Of a stretch of 64,000 nt of DNA, positions 9,801 to 18,429 are shown piece by piece (the first letter of the stretch is position 1; every line of letters begins with the position of its first letter). The stretch is from Gp1-AA133 sp963850425 (lineage in GTDB: Bacteria > Acidobacteriota > Terriglobia > Terriglobales > Acidobacteriaceae). The position numbers and the translations under genes are program-made. Below the pieces are notes generated by a model, which was given only the letters and a program-made list of their open reading frames with translations, was not told where the DNA came from and ran no database searches. The stretch lies in contig CAWKLF010000001.1 in NCBI GenBank assembly GCA_963850425.1, positions 1,860,001-1,924,000 of the forward strand. Direction: 5' to 3'.

Positions 9801-9813
9801 GGTAAACGTTCCC
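9801..9813. promoter_or_regulatory. Candidate LacI-type operator upstream of the repressor gene
   Basis: GGTAAACGTTCCC is an imperfect palindrome around a central CG, 31 bases upstream of the lacI-family start codon. It matches the left half of the araD operator (GGTAAACG). It would suit autoregulation. It is the weakest of the main sites in its right half. Confidence 0.5.
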
Positions 9814-9921
9814 TTCCTCAGAAGGCTGGCCTATCGTGGCGAAGGGGTTGTTACTTACCCTTGCTTGGGAGTGCGCGAAGGTTAAAAGATTGTTACTGCT
9901 GGCATAAAGCCGGTTGCGCCA

Positions 9922-9950
9922 TTGACAAATGCAGGGCCGCTGCTCTACCG
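9922..9950 (+). promoter_or_regulatory. Candidate sigma-70 promoter of the araD operon
   Basis: A perfect TTGACA (9922-9927) is followed, 16-17 bases on, by a weak -10 in CTCTACCG. The operator at 9962-9975 would cover the start of transcription, a usual repression geometry. The same spacing from TTGACA to palindrome recurs before the Oar-like receptor gene. Confidence 0.5.
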
Positions 9951-9961
9951 TCACGGGGCGT

Positions 9962-9975
9962 GGTAAACGATTACC
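9962..9975. promoter_or_regulatory. Candidate LacI-type operator of the araD operon
   Basis: GGTAAACGATTACC is a near-perfect 14-base palindrome around CG with only the A/A pair next to the centre mismatched. It lies 35 bases before the araD start and shares the eight-base core AAACGATT with the sites at 28732 and, inverted, 22668 and 37106. Confidence 0.75.
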
Positions 9976-10009
9976 GAGGCTTAGGCTGTCGTAAGGACTT
10001 ATTTTCCTC

Positions 10010-10714
10010 ATGCTGCTGCCGACCCTGCGTACTCAGGTATTGCAGGCCAACCTGGAGTTGGTCCGGCAGGGACTCGTGCTTTTTACTTTCGGGAATGTCA
10101 GCGGCATTGCCCGGGAAGAGGGGCTCGTGGCCATTAAGCCAAGCGGCGTTCCTTATGATTCGATGACGCCCGCTGATCTTGTGGTCACCGATCTTGCCGG
10201 AAAGATTGTCGAAGGGGGCATGCGGCCCTCCTCGGATCTACCCACCCATTTGGCTTTATACAACGCCTTCCCCACGATCGGAGGGGTTGCCCACACGCAT
10301 TCTGAATATGCCACGGCATGGGCACAGGCTCATCGTCCCATCCCTTGCTTCGGGACTACACATGCTGACTATTTTCATGGGCCGGTACCGGTGACGGAGA
10401 GCATGGCGGATTCCGAGATCGCTTCGGACTACGAACTTAATACCGGACGTGTTATTGTCCAGACTTTCAGCAATATCGATTATGCTGCTGTCCCCGGGGT
10501 TCTGGTGGCGAATCATGGGCCCTTCTGTTGGGGCCCGGATGCCGACTCGGCGGCGCATAACGCGGCGATTCTCGAAGGGGTGGCGCGCATGGCATACTTC
10601 ACGCTCCGCATCAATGACAAGGCAGAACCTGTGGGGCGGGGGCTTCATGACAAGCACTACTTAAGGAAGCACGGTTCAAACGCATACTACGGGCAGGCAA
10701 AGGAACAGAAATGA
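10010..10714 (+). CDS. araD: L-ribulose-5-phosphate 4-epimerase
   Basis: A 234-residue class II aldolase/epimerase that converts L-ribulose 5-phosphate to D-xylulose 5-phosphate, the last step of the isomerase route for arabinose. It shows TFGNVSGI, the substrate-phosphate region KPSGVPY, Zn-ligand histidines in VAHTHSEYA and a third in VANHGPFCWG. Length and motifs fit AraD. It is the first gene of an operon that continues with an overlapping ATGA (10711-10714) into the symporter, followed by isomerase and ribulokinase, which fixes the pathway. A TTGACA promoter and LacI-type operator lie just upstream. Confidence 0.93.
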   Translation: MLLPTLRTQVLQANLELVRQGLVLFTFGNVSGIAREEGLVAIKPSGVPYDSMTPADLVVTDLAGKIVEGGMRPSSDLPTHLALYNAFPTIGGVAHTHSEYATAWAQAHRPIPCFGTTHADYFHGPVPVTESMADSEIASDYELNTGRVIVQTFSNIDYAAVPGVLVANHGPFCWGPDADSAAHNAAILEGVARMAYFTLRINDKAEPVGRGLHDKHYLRKHGSNAYYGQAKEQK

Positions 10715-12414
10715 CGCCAACTTTGGCCATGTTTGTCGCAGACCGGCTCGTGCATCTGTCTCCGGTAGATATTGTCATTGTCGTGTTTTACTTCGCGTTG
10801 GTGCTTGCGATCGGCTTTTATCTCAAGGGCCAAGCCAACACCAGTGAAGATTTCTTCATGGCCGGCCGCGAAATGACGGCCTGGGTCGCGGGTCTCAGCT
10901 TTCTCTCTGCGAATCTGGGTGCCCTCGAACTGATGGGCTGGGCTGCAGCTTCGTATCAATACGGCATCCTCGCCACTCACTGGTACTGGATTGGCGCGAT
11001 ACCGGCCATGCTTTTCCTCGCGCTGGTCATGATGCCGTTTTATTACATCTCCAGAACCCACTCCGTACCGGGATATCTCAAGCTTCGTTTCGGAGAGTCC
11101 AGCCGTACTCTTTCCGCGGTTTCTTTCGCGTTCATGACCGTCCTGATGAGCGGTATCAATATGTACTCGATGGCTTTGGTCATGAAAGTGGTACTCGGCT
11201 GGGATATTCATTTCAGTATCTGGGTTTCGTCGTTGACGGTTGCGATCTATGTCGCACTTGGCGGCCTGCGTTCCGCGATTTTCAACGAGGTGCTGCAATT
11301 CATTCTGATCTGGGCAGGCGCTGCCCTCATCCCCATCATGGGACTGATCGAGACTGGTGGATGGAGCAATCTCAAGGCCCAGATCACGCACAACGCGTCC
11401 AATGAATACGTTCATTTATGGTCGACACTGGGTTCGTTTAATAACAACCCGATGGGCATTCACTGGACCGGTATTGTTTTTGGATTGGGCGCGATCATCT
11501 CATTCGGCTACTGGACAACGGATTTTCTGGTGGTCCAGCGTGTTCTGGCGGCCAAGGATCTGCGCGCGGCTAAGATGGCTCCCATCATCGGCGCGTCTTT
11601 CAAGATGATGGTTCCATTTATCGTCATTCTTCCCGGCTTACTCGGGCTCGCAGTTCTGCCAGTGAAACTCACCGGGGAGACGGCGGCAATTGCCAGTGGT
11701 GGCCATAGTTACAACGAAGTCCTTCCCCTGATGCTGGCCCGCTACTGTGGTCCTGGTCTGCTCGGGCTCGGCGTTACGGCGCTGATCGCGGGCTTCATGT
11801 CGGGCATGGCGGGCAATGTGAGTGCCTTCACGACCGTCTGGACTTACGACCTGTACAAGGCGCTGATTAACAAAGATGCTCCCGACCCGCATTATGTGAG
11901 TATGGGCCGCTGGACAACGGTGGTGGGTGTTCTTATCAGCGTAGGTACAGCTTACCTGGTGATGCAATTCGCGAGCATCATGGATTATGTGCAGGCGCTT
12001 TTCAGTTTCTTCATCGCGCCATTGTTTGGCACGGTGGTGCTGGGAATGTTGTGGAAGCGGGCGACGGGCCCCGGGGGTTTTTGGGGACTGTTGGCAGGGA
12101 CGCTCTCTTCTATCGGAATGTGGGCGTGGGTAAAAGTCGATCCCACCGCCTTGCGTTACGTAGCACTGTCGCCCAATGCCCGCGATATGGCGGAGAACAT
12201 GTACCGCGCGCTCTGGTCGTGTCTGGTTTGCTTTGCAGTCACCATAATCGTGAGTTACATGACCAAGGCCAGGCCCGACAGCGAACTGAACGGTCTTGTC
12301 TACGGTGCTACTGCCATTCCTCATGAAGCCGAAGTGCCGTTTTACCAGCGGCCAGTTTTCTGGGCGGCTGTGGTGGCGAGCATCTTCGTAATTCTTAACA
12401 TCATCTTCTGGTAA
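10711..12414 (+). CDS. Sodium/solute symporter (SSS family), probable arabinose transporter
   Basis: This 567-residue protein has about 13-14 hydrophobic segments. It begins with an unusual short lead (MTPTLAMFVADRLVHLSPVD), then the first transmembrane helix, then the family's GREMTAWVAGLSFLSANLG segment, and later GYWTTDFLVVQRVLAAKD. This subgroup (SGLT-like) imports sugars with Na+. The start overlaps the araD stop by four bases (ATGA), indicating translational coupling. Operon context with araD, an isomerase and araB points to L-arabinose or a related pentose as substrate. This is inferred, as the sequence alone does not identify the sugar. Confidence 0.88.
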   Translation: MTPTLAMFVADRLVHLSPVDIVIVVFYFALVLAIGFYLKGQANTSEDFFMAGREMTAWVAGLSFLSANLGALELMGWAAASYQYGILATHWYWIGAIPAMLFLALVMMPFYYISRTHSVPGYLKLRFGESSRTLSAVSFAFMTVLMSGINMYSMALVMKVVLGWDIHFSIWVSSLTVAIYVALGGLRSAIFNEVLQFILIWAGAALIPIMGLIETGGWSNLKAQITHNASNEYVHLWSTLGSFNNNPMGIHWTGIVFGLGAIISFGYWTTDFLVVQRVLAAKDLRAAKMAPIIGASFKMMVPFIVILPGLLGLAVLPVKLTGETAAIASGGHSYNEVLPLMLARYCGPGLLGLGVTALIAGFMSGMAGNVSAFTTVWTYDLYKALINKDAPDPHYVSMGRWTTVVGVLISVGTAYLVMQFASIMDYVQALFSFFIAPLFGTVVLGMLWKRATGPGGFWGLLAGTLSSIGMWAWVKVDPTALRYVALSPNARDMAENMYRALWSCLVCFAVTIIVSYMTKARPDSELNGLVYGATAIPHEAEVPFYQRPVFWAAVVASIFVILNIIFW

Positions 12415-12434
12415 GGCGGGTCAGGAGCGAAGCA

Positions 12435-12650
12435 ATGCAGGATCACGCAATCTCAATCTGGTTCTTCATTGGCATTTCTCTGCTGGTCAATGGAATTCTG
12501 ATTACAGGCGCCGGAATTTGGGAGGTGATTTCTCCCCCGGTGGATCGTGTGGTTTTGTTCCAGTATCACGCCAATGTTTGGTGGGGAGCGCTTTTGCTGC
12601 TCTTGGGTTTGCTTTACTGCGTGAGGTTTGCTCCCAGGAGGCAGACTTAG
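12435..12650 (+). CDS. 71-residue small membrane protein in the arabinose operon
   Basis: I do not recognise a named family. From the ATG at 12435, preceded by AGGAGCG (12422-12428), it has two hydrophobic helices (roughly residues 8-30 and 48-63) joined by EVISPPVDRVVLFQYHANV, and a basic tail (RFAPRRQT). It sits 20 bases after the symporter and just before the isomerase. A small two-helix protein coded right after an SSS transporter recalls small accessory proteins such as YhdT beside PanF, so it may be a subunit or stabiliser of the symporter. That is inference from position. Confidence 0.75.
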   Translation: MQDHAISIWFFIGISLLVNGILITGAGIWEVISPPVDRVVLFQYHANVWWGALLLLLGLLYCVRFAPRRQT

Positions 12651-12680
12651 CACGGTTCCTCAAAATCTCAGGGGATGTTT

Positions 12681-14111
12681 ATGGCGAACAGAAAGATGAC
12701 GATGGGTTTGATTGTGGGAAACCGTGGCTTCTTCCCCGATCATCTCGCCAAGAGCGGCCGCGAGGAAATGCTCCGGTTACTCGGTGCTGCGGGCATGGAT
12801 GTTGTCGCACTCACTCCCGAGCAGAGTAAGCACGGTGCGGTCGAGACGCGCGAGGAGTCCCGGCGTTGCGCCGATCTATTCAAGAAAAATCGGGATCGCA
12901 TCGACGGCATTATCGTGACTCTTCCTAATTTTGGAGAGGAGCGAGCCATTGCCGACACGCTTCGGTTGGCAGACTTGCGCGTCCCCGTGTTAGTGCAGGC
13001 TACCCCCGATGATCCGAAGAAAATGACTATTGCATCCCGCCGCGACAGCTTCTGCGGGAAAATGTCAGCCTGCAACAACCTCAGGCAATACGGGATTCCG
13101 TACTCGATCACCACGCTTCATACCGAAGCTCCCGATTCCCCCGAATTTGCCAAGGACCTCGCATGGTTCGCCGGCACCTGCCGTGTGGCCAATGGTTTTC
13201 GGAATCTGCGAGTCGGAGCCATTGGGGCGCGGCCCACGGCATTTAACACCGTGCGCTACAGCGAGAAGATTCTGGAATCGCAGGGCATCTCGATCGAGAC
13301 TCTGGACTTATCCGAAGTGTTGGGCAGAATCGAGCGCATGAAGGATCAAGACGATTCTGCCCAGGGCAAGCTCGCGGCGATCAAGAAGTACGTGGATACC
13401 AGTTCGGTTCCTGAAGCGGCGTTGCTGAAGATGGCCAAGTTGGGTGCCGTCGTTGATCGATGGATGGCTGACACAGAAGTTACCATCAGCGCCGTGCAGT
13501 GCTGGACTTCGATCGAGGAAAATCTGGGCGTCGTTCCGTGCACCGTGATGAGCATGATGAGCGATAGCCTGCTGTCAAGTGCCTGCGAGGTCGACATATG
13601 CGGCGTACTTGGCATGCATGCCCTCAGATTGGCCTCTGGGACTCCCTCGGCTCTGCTGGATTGGAATAACAACTATGGATCCGACCCCAACAAAGCCGTG
13701 TGCTTCCACTGTTCCAACCTGCCCAAACATTTCTTCCGTTCCGTGAAGATGGACTTTCAGGAAATCATCGCGGGTACGGTGGGGAAAGAAAACACTTTCG
13801 GAACATGTGTAGGAGTGATCAAGCCTGAAAAGATGAGCTTCGCGCGATTCTCCACCGACGACACCGCGGGGAGGATGCGCGGATACGTGGGAGAAGGAAA
13901 GTTCACCGACGATCCGCTGAACACGTTCGGCGGCGCAGGCGTGGTCGAAATTCCCAGAATGCAGAAGTTGCTGCACTTTATTTGCGCGAATGGATTTGAA
14001 CATCACGTGGCAGCGAATCTGTCTACGGTTGCCGGCTCGGTCCACGAGGCCGCTACTCGATACCTGGGTTGGGACATGTATTGGCACGAAGGTCCTGATG
14101 GAGCCTGTTGA
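12681..14111 (+). CDS. L-fucose/L-arabinose isomerase-family protein
   Basis: A 476-residue member of the fucose/arabinose isomerase fold family: N-terminal Rossmann-like domain (MGLIVGNRGFF), central DFCGKMSACNN and AIGARPTAFNTVRY regions, and C-terminal metal-site region (VDICGVLGMHAL). It probably interconverts an aldopentose and its ketose, L-arabinose to L-ribulose, because araB and araD are in the same operon. It is not the canonical AraA, a degraded copy of which lies at 23894-24393, so it appears to replace it. I chose the ATG at 12681 because AGGGG (12670-12674) is spaced six bases from it; the alternative ATG at 12675 abuts the site. Confidence 0.85.
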   Translation: MANRKMTMGLIVGNRGFFPDHLAKSGREEMLRLLGAAGMDVVALTPEQSKHGAVETREESRRCADLFKKNRDRIDGIIVTLPNFGEERAIADTLRLADLRVPVLVQATPDDPKKMTIASRRDSFCGKMSACNNLRQYGIPYSITTLHTEAPDSPEFAKDLAWFAGTCRVANGFRNLRVGAIGARPTAFNTVRYSEKILESQGISIETLDLSEVLGRIERMKDQDDSAQGKLAAIKKYVDTSSVPEAALLKMAKLGAVVDRWMADTEVTISAVQCWTSIEENLGVVPCTVMSMMSDSLLSSACEVDICGVLGMHALRLASGTPSALLDWNNNYGSDPNKAVCFHCSNLPKHFFRSVKMDFQEIIAGTVGKENTFGTCVGVIKPEKMSFARFSTDDTAGRMRGYVGEGKFTDDPLNTFGGAGVVEIPRMQKLLHFICANGFEHHVAANLSTVAGSVHEAATRYLGWDMYWHEGPDGAC

Positions 14112-15685
14112 TGGCGATCGTGGCGGGAGTCGACTTTGGGACCCTGAGCGTTCGCGTATCGATTGTCGATAGCGAGCGGGGGCTGCTGGCCTCGGCACTG
14201 GCCGAGTATCCGCTTCATCGCAAGCGCGAGGATCCCGAGTACGCCACCCAGTCCCACGCCGATCACATGCGCGCCCTGGCGGCCGCCACTCGCGACGCCG
14301 TGAAGAGCGCGGGGATTTCCGGAGATCAGGTGCAAGCCATCGCGCTGGATACGACCGGGTCCTCGGTTATTCCAGTCGATAAGAACCTTGAACCCCTCGG
14401 TGAATACTACCTGTGGTGCGACCACCGCGCGAAGGGTGAAGCCGCTGAGATCACCGAAGCCGCGCATCGCGAAGGACTTGAGGCGATTCAGTGGTGCGGC
14501 GGCGTCTACTCGTCGGAATGGGGTTTTTCCAAGCTCCTGCACTGGTTGCGCCACAGCCCCGACAAGCGATCACAGTTTGCCTCTGCATTTGAGCACTGCG
14601 ACATGGTGGCTGCCACTCTCTGTGGCATCACCGATTCGAAAAAGGTAAAGCGGAGCATCTGCGCCATGGGACACAAGTGGCTGTGGAACGCTTCTCTCGG
14701 CGGTCTTCCCCCTGATTCATTTCTCGTGAAAGTGGATCCACTGCTTTCTGGTATTCGAGAAAAGCTTGATGGGCAGTACGCAACCTCCGATCAGATTGCC
14801 GGTACGCTCTCCGCCTACTGGGCCGAAGAGCTGGGCCTGAAGCCGGCAATTCCGGTGCCGGTTGGAGCCTTCGATGCTCACTGGGACGCCATCGGCGCTG
14901 GCTGCCGTACCGACGACATGGTGAATGTGGTCGGGACTTCCACCTGCATTATCGGCATCACCCCGTCCGTGAACCTGGTGCCAGGCGTCTGCGGTGTGGT
15001 GCAGGGAAGCGTCCACCCAATGCGAACGGGAATTGAAGCGGGACTCTCTGCGGTGGGCGATATCTTCAACGCCATCGCCACGCGCGCGGGAACCGATGTT
15101 CCAACTCTTAGCAAGGGTTTAGAGTATTACCGCCCGGGTCAGACTGGGCTGCTTCGACTTACCTGGGACAACGGCGATCGAACGGTGCTCGTCAATCCGA
15201 ATCTGCGCGGCGTCACGCTGGGTTGGAACCTGCAAAGTACCGCACAGGATGAACTGTTCGCCGCGATCGAAGGCACGGCTTTCCACACCCGGGTGATTCT
15301 CGATCGCATGGCGGGCAACGGTGTGCATATCAAGCGGGTCATCAATGCGGGCGGAATTCCGCAGAAGAATGACGTTCTCAACCGCGTTTACGCCAATGTT
15401 CTGGGACGTCCCGTCCTGGTGCCCTCTAAAAGTGTCGTCAGTCTGGGCTCGGCCATCTTCGCATTTCTTGCGGCGGGAACGTTCAAGTCCATCGAAGAGG
15501 CGCAGGACAAGATATGCCCGACTTACAAGGTCTACGAGCCTGATGCTGCAGCCCAGCGCGTTTACAACGAGCTCTACCCGTTGTATCGCGATCTTTACTT
15601 TGCACTCGGCGAGCCGGGGAAGAATCCATTGGCGAATGTGCTGCCGAAATTGATCGGAATCGCGGAATCAGTGCATAAGGCGTGA
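14111..15685 (+). CDS. araB: Ribulokinase-type FGGY kinase
   Basis: A 524-residue cytoplasmic kinase, phosphorylating L-ribulose by context. The N-terminal GVDFGTLSVRVSIVD is the ribulokinase version of the phosphate-binding motif; ALDTTGSSVIPVD, YLWCDHRA and the FDAHWDAIGAG segment also match that subgroup. The start overlaps the isomerase stop (TGATG at 14109-14113), so translation is coupled. Together with the preceding isomerase and araD it completes the arabinose-to-xylulose-5-phosphate route. Confidence 0.9.
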   Translation: MAIVAGVDFGTLSVRVSIVDSERGLLASALAEYPLHRKREDPEYATQSHADHMRALAAATRDAVKSAGISGDQVQAIALDTTGSSVIPVDKNLEPLGEYYLWCDHRAKGEAAEITEAAHREGLEAIQWCGGVYSSEWGFSKLLHWLRHSPDKRSQFASAFEHCDMVAATLCGITDSKKVKRSICAMGHKWLWNASLGGLPPDSFLVKVDPLLSGIREKLDGQYATSDQIAGTLSAYWAEELGLKPAIPVPVGAFDAHWDAIGAGCRTDDMVNVVGTSTCIIGITPSVNLVPGVCGVVQGSVHPMRTGIEAGLSAVGDIFNAIATRAGTDVPTLSKGLEYYRPGQTGLLRLTWDNGDRTVLVNPNLRGVTLGWNLQSTAQDELFAAIEGTAFHTRVILDRMAGNGVHIKRVINAGGIPQKNDVLNRVYANVLGRPVLVPSKSVVSLGSAIFAFLAAGTFKSIEEAQDKICPTYKVYEPDAAAQRVYNELYPLYRDLYFALGEPGKNPLANVLPKLIGIAESVHKA

Positions 15686-17121
15686 GCCGTCCGCCGTGGT
15701 GGAAACTGATGCACTTTGCTCCTTTTCACTGTCGAGCGGTATTTGTAGGGATTCTGGTGCTGACAAGCGTGGCCGGACGATGCGTTTCGCAAACAAGGGC
15801 TGATCAAAACACAGGGCTGGCCGAGACTCCGCCCATGGGCTGGAACAGTTGGGATGCCTACGGGACGACAGTTAACGAAAGACAGTTCAAGGCGAACGCC
15901 CAGTGGCTTGCGAAGCATCTGAAGTCGAGTGGCTGGCAGTATGTCGTCGTCGACATGGAATGGTTCGTGACCAATCCGTTGCCGCAAGGAAATTCCGCCA
16001 AATCCCAATTCAGCATGGACGAGCAAGGACGGTATACTCCGGCCCTCAATCGCTTTCCGTCTGCGGCTGGCGGCGCGGGTTTCAAGCCGCTCGCTGATTA
16101 TGTGCATGGACTCGGTCTGAAGTTTGGAATCCACATTCTTCGCGGAATTCCGAAGAAAGCTGTCGAACAAAATCTTCCGATCGAGGGCTCGCCCTATCAT
16201 GCCGCGGATGCCGCTGACGCGCACGATGTTTGTCCCTGGAACCCCGACAATTTTGGTACCGACCCCGGAAACCCGGCAGCCCAGTCATACTACGACTCGA
16301 TTGCCCGACTCTACGCGAGCTGGGAAGTTGATCTGATCAAGGCCGATTGCATCAGCAGTCGTCCATATAAGGGCGAAGACATTCGGATGCTCAGTGTCGC
16401 CATCGGCAAAACGGCGCGCCCAATTCTGCTGAGTCTTTCTCCCGGTGCGGCGCCGATCGAGAAAGTTGACGAAATGCGCCGGTATGCGCAGATGTGGCGA
16501 ATCTCCGACGATGTCTGGGATCTCTGGCACAGTACAGTCGACTACCCGCAGGGCCTGGGTGACCAGTTTTCGCGCGTCGCCAGATGGGCGGCCTATTCGA
16601 AACCGGGACACTGGCCCGACGCGGACATGCTGCCGCTCGGCTATCTTGGGCCCGCGCCCGGCTGGGGGAAGCCGCGGCGAACGCGCCTCACACACGATGA
16701 GCAGCGTACCTTGCTGACCCTTTGGTCCATCTTTCGGTCGCCGCTGATGATTGGAGGCGATCTCCCATCAAGCGATGCATGGACGACGTCGCTACTGACC
16801 AATCCAGAGGTGATTTCCGTCGATCAGCACTCGACCTCCGCGCACCCCGTCATCACAAGCGATAAGGCGATCGCCTGGGTCTCGAGCTCCACATCTGCCA
16901 GTTTGCAGTACCTTGCAATCTTCAATCTGAGCGACAGTAGGTCGAAACTGCAATACTCGTGGAAGGATCTGGGTTTTGAAGGACCGACCTACACAATTAG
17001 GGACCTGTGGGAGAGACGCGACTTGGGAACCGCCAATGGCGTTACAGCAACAGTGCCCGCACACGGAGTGGTGTTGTACGGGATCTCATCTGTGCAAGGG
17101 AATGTGGGCAGGGCCCAGTGA
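15682..17121 (+). CDS. Exported GH27 alpha-galactosidase-like enzyme
   Basis: The frame starts at GTG 15682, overlapping the araB stop; an ATG at 15709 (MHFAPFHCR) is an equally reasonable start and gives a normal signal peptide ending near GRCVSQ. The clan GH-D hallmarks are present: TPPMGWNSWDAYG at the mature N-terminus, the nucleophile Asp in VDLIKADCI, the acid/base region WRISDDVWDLW, and a C-terminal beta domain. GH27 members remove alpha-galactose, and some act on beta-L-arabinopyranosides, which would fit this locus. The choice between them cannot be made from sequence by eye. Confidence 0.88.
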   Translation: MSRPPWWKLMHFAPFHCRAVFVGILVLTSVAGRCVSQTRADQNTGLAETPPMGWNSWDAYGTTVNERQFKANAQWLAKHLKSSGWQYVVVDMEWFVTNPLPQGNSAKSQFSMDEQGRYTPALNRFPSAAGGAGFKPLADYVHGLGLKFGIHILRGIPKKAVEQNLPIEGSPYHAADAADAHDVCPWNPDNFGTDPGNPAAQSYYDSIARLYASWEVDLIKADCISSRPYKGEDIRMLSVAIGKTARPILLSLSPGAAPIEKVDEMRRYAQMWRISDDVWDLWHSTVDYPQGLGDQFSRVARWAAYSKPGHWPDADMLPLGYLGPAPGWGKPRRTRLTHDEQRTLLTLWSIFRSPLMIGGDLPSSDAWTTSLLTNPEVISVDQHSTSAHPVITSDKAIAWVSSSTSASLQYLAIFNLSDSRSKLQYSWKDLGFEGPTYTIRDLWERRDLGTANGVTATVPAHGVVLYGISSVQGNVGRAQ

Positions 17122-17174
17122 ACGATCTGGTCACAAAGTCAGAGGATTGAGATAGACCTACTAAGGAGGAAACC

Positions 17175-18320
17175 GTGAAACTTCGCTTTTTGATCTCTGC
17201 ACTATTCCTTACTGGCATTATTACGATTGGGAGTTGGCCTGCCAAGGCAGAGGCGAAATCGACCATGAAGAAGCAATCGTTCGGAAAAACCAGCGACGGA
17301 CAACCGGTGGACCTCTATACCCTTACCAATAAGAAGGGCATGGAAGTTGCGATCACTAACTTCGGCGGAATCATTGTGTCCCTCAAGGCCCCAGATCGAG
17401 CCGGCAAGTTCGACGACGTGGTGCTCGGCTATGACAGCCTCGATGGATACCTCAGCAATAAAGCCTTTTTTGGCGCCTTGATTGGACGCTACGGGAATCG
17501 CATCGCGCACGGTAAGTTCCCGCTGAATGGGCAGACCTACAATTTACCCAAGAACGATGGCGACAATACGCTGCACGGCGGCCCGGAAGGATTCAACAAA
17601 CGTTTGTGGACCGCAAAGGATGTTTCCAACGCCAAGGGAGAAGCTCTGGAATTGACCTACTTGAGCGCGGATGGCGAGGAAGGGTTCCCCGGCAATTTGA
17701 ATGTCAAAGTTGTATACACACTCAACGACAAGAATGAACTGACTATCGCGTATTCCGCCACCACCGACAAAGACACCGTGGTGAATCTCACAAATCACTC
17801 TTATTTCAATCTGGCAGGCCAGGGAACCGGGGACATTCTCGGGCACGAGTTGATGATTAAAGGCGACCACATCACAGCGGTCGACGAGACGTTAATTCCA
17901 ACCGGCGAACTGCGGCCGGTCAAAGGGACGCCCTTCGATTTCACCCACGCCACAGCGATCGGGGCACGGATCAATCAGGATGATCCGCAACTGAAGGTCG
18001 GAAAAGGATACGACCACAACTGGGCATTGAACGATCATGGGGCGAAGTCTCCGGTGCTGGTGGCCGAAGCTTTCGAGCCGAAGAGCGGGCGCGTTCTACA
18101 AGTGCTGAGCACCGAACCGGGCGTCCAGTTCTATAGCGGAAACTTTCTCGATGGAACCATCCAGGGCAAGGGGGGCAAGGTTTACAACCATCGCTACGGA
18201 TTCTGCCTGGAAACCCAGCACTTTCCCGATTCGCCGAATCATCCCAAGTTTCCCTCGACTGTGGTCAAGCCGGGGCAGACCTACTCCACTACTACGGTCT
18301 TCAAATTCTCGACCCGCTAG
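17175..18320 (+). CDS. galM: Exported aldose 1-epimerase (mutarotase)
   Basis: A 381-residue GalM-family protein with signal peptide KLRFLISALFLTGIITIGSWPAKA. It begins with GTG at 17175 after a strong AAGGAGG (17163-17169). Motifs include FGGIIVSLKAPD, GRYGNRIAHG with the family Arg, the catalytic His region NLTNHSYFNLAG, and a C-terminal Glu in FCLETQHFPDSP. It equilibrates alpha and beta anomers of free sugars in the periplasm, helping uptake after glycosidase release. It is downstream of GH27 and upstream of GH51 on the same strand. Confidence 0.93.
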   Translation: MKLRFLISALFLTGIITIGSWPAKAEAKSTMKKQSFGKTSDGQPVDLYTLTNKKGMEVAITNFGGIIVSLKAPDRAGKFDDVVLGYDSLDGYLSNKAFFGALIGRYGNRIAHGKFPLNGQTYNLPKNDGDNTLHGGPEGFNKRLWTAKDVSNAKGEALELTYLSADGEEGFPGNLNVKVVYTLNDKNELTIAYSATTDKDTVVNLTNHSYFNLAGQGTGDILGHELMIKGDHITAVDETLIPTGELRPVKGTPFDFTHATAIGARINQDDPQLKVGKGYDHNWALNDHGAKSPVLVAEAFEPKSGRVLQVLSTEPGVQFYSGNFLDGTIQGKGGKVYNHRYGFCLETQHFPDSPNHPKFPSTVVKPGQTYSTTTVFKFSTR

Positions 18321-18429
18321 AACAACGTTTGGTCAGGGAGGTTTAGCACCGGCCGAGCCGGCGTTTGTTGAGCACATCATCGTGAAAGCTGGTGTCCCAT
18401 TCTCGCGAAACTCAATCGTGGAGGCGCTC

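Noticed and set aside
18321..18335. ACAACGTTTGGT before the first GH51 as an operator
   Set aside because: Only the central AACGTT is symmetric; the flanks differ from the other sites.
18151..18429. Long N-terminal extension of the first GH51
   Set aside because: It overlaps galM and lacks protein-like character; the ATG at 18430 has a good ribosome-binding site and Tat signal.
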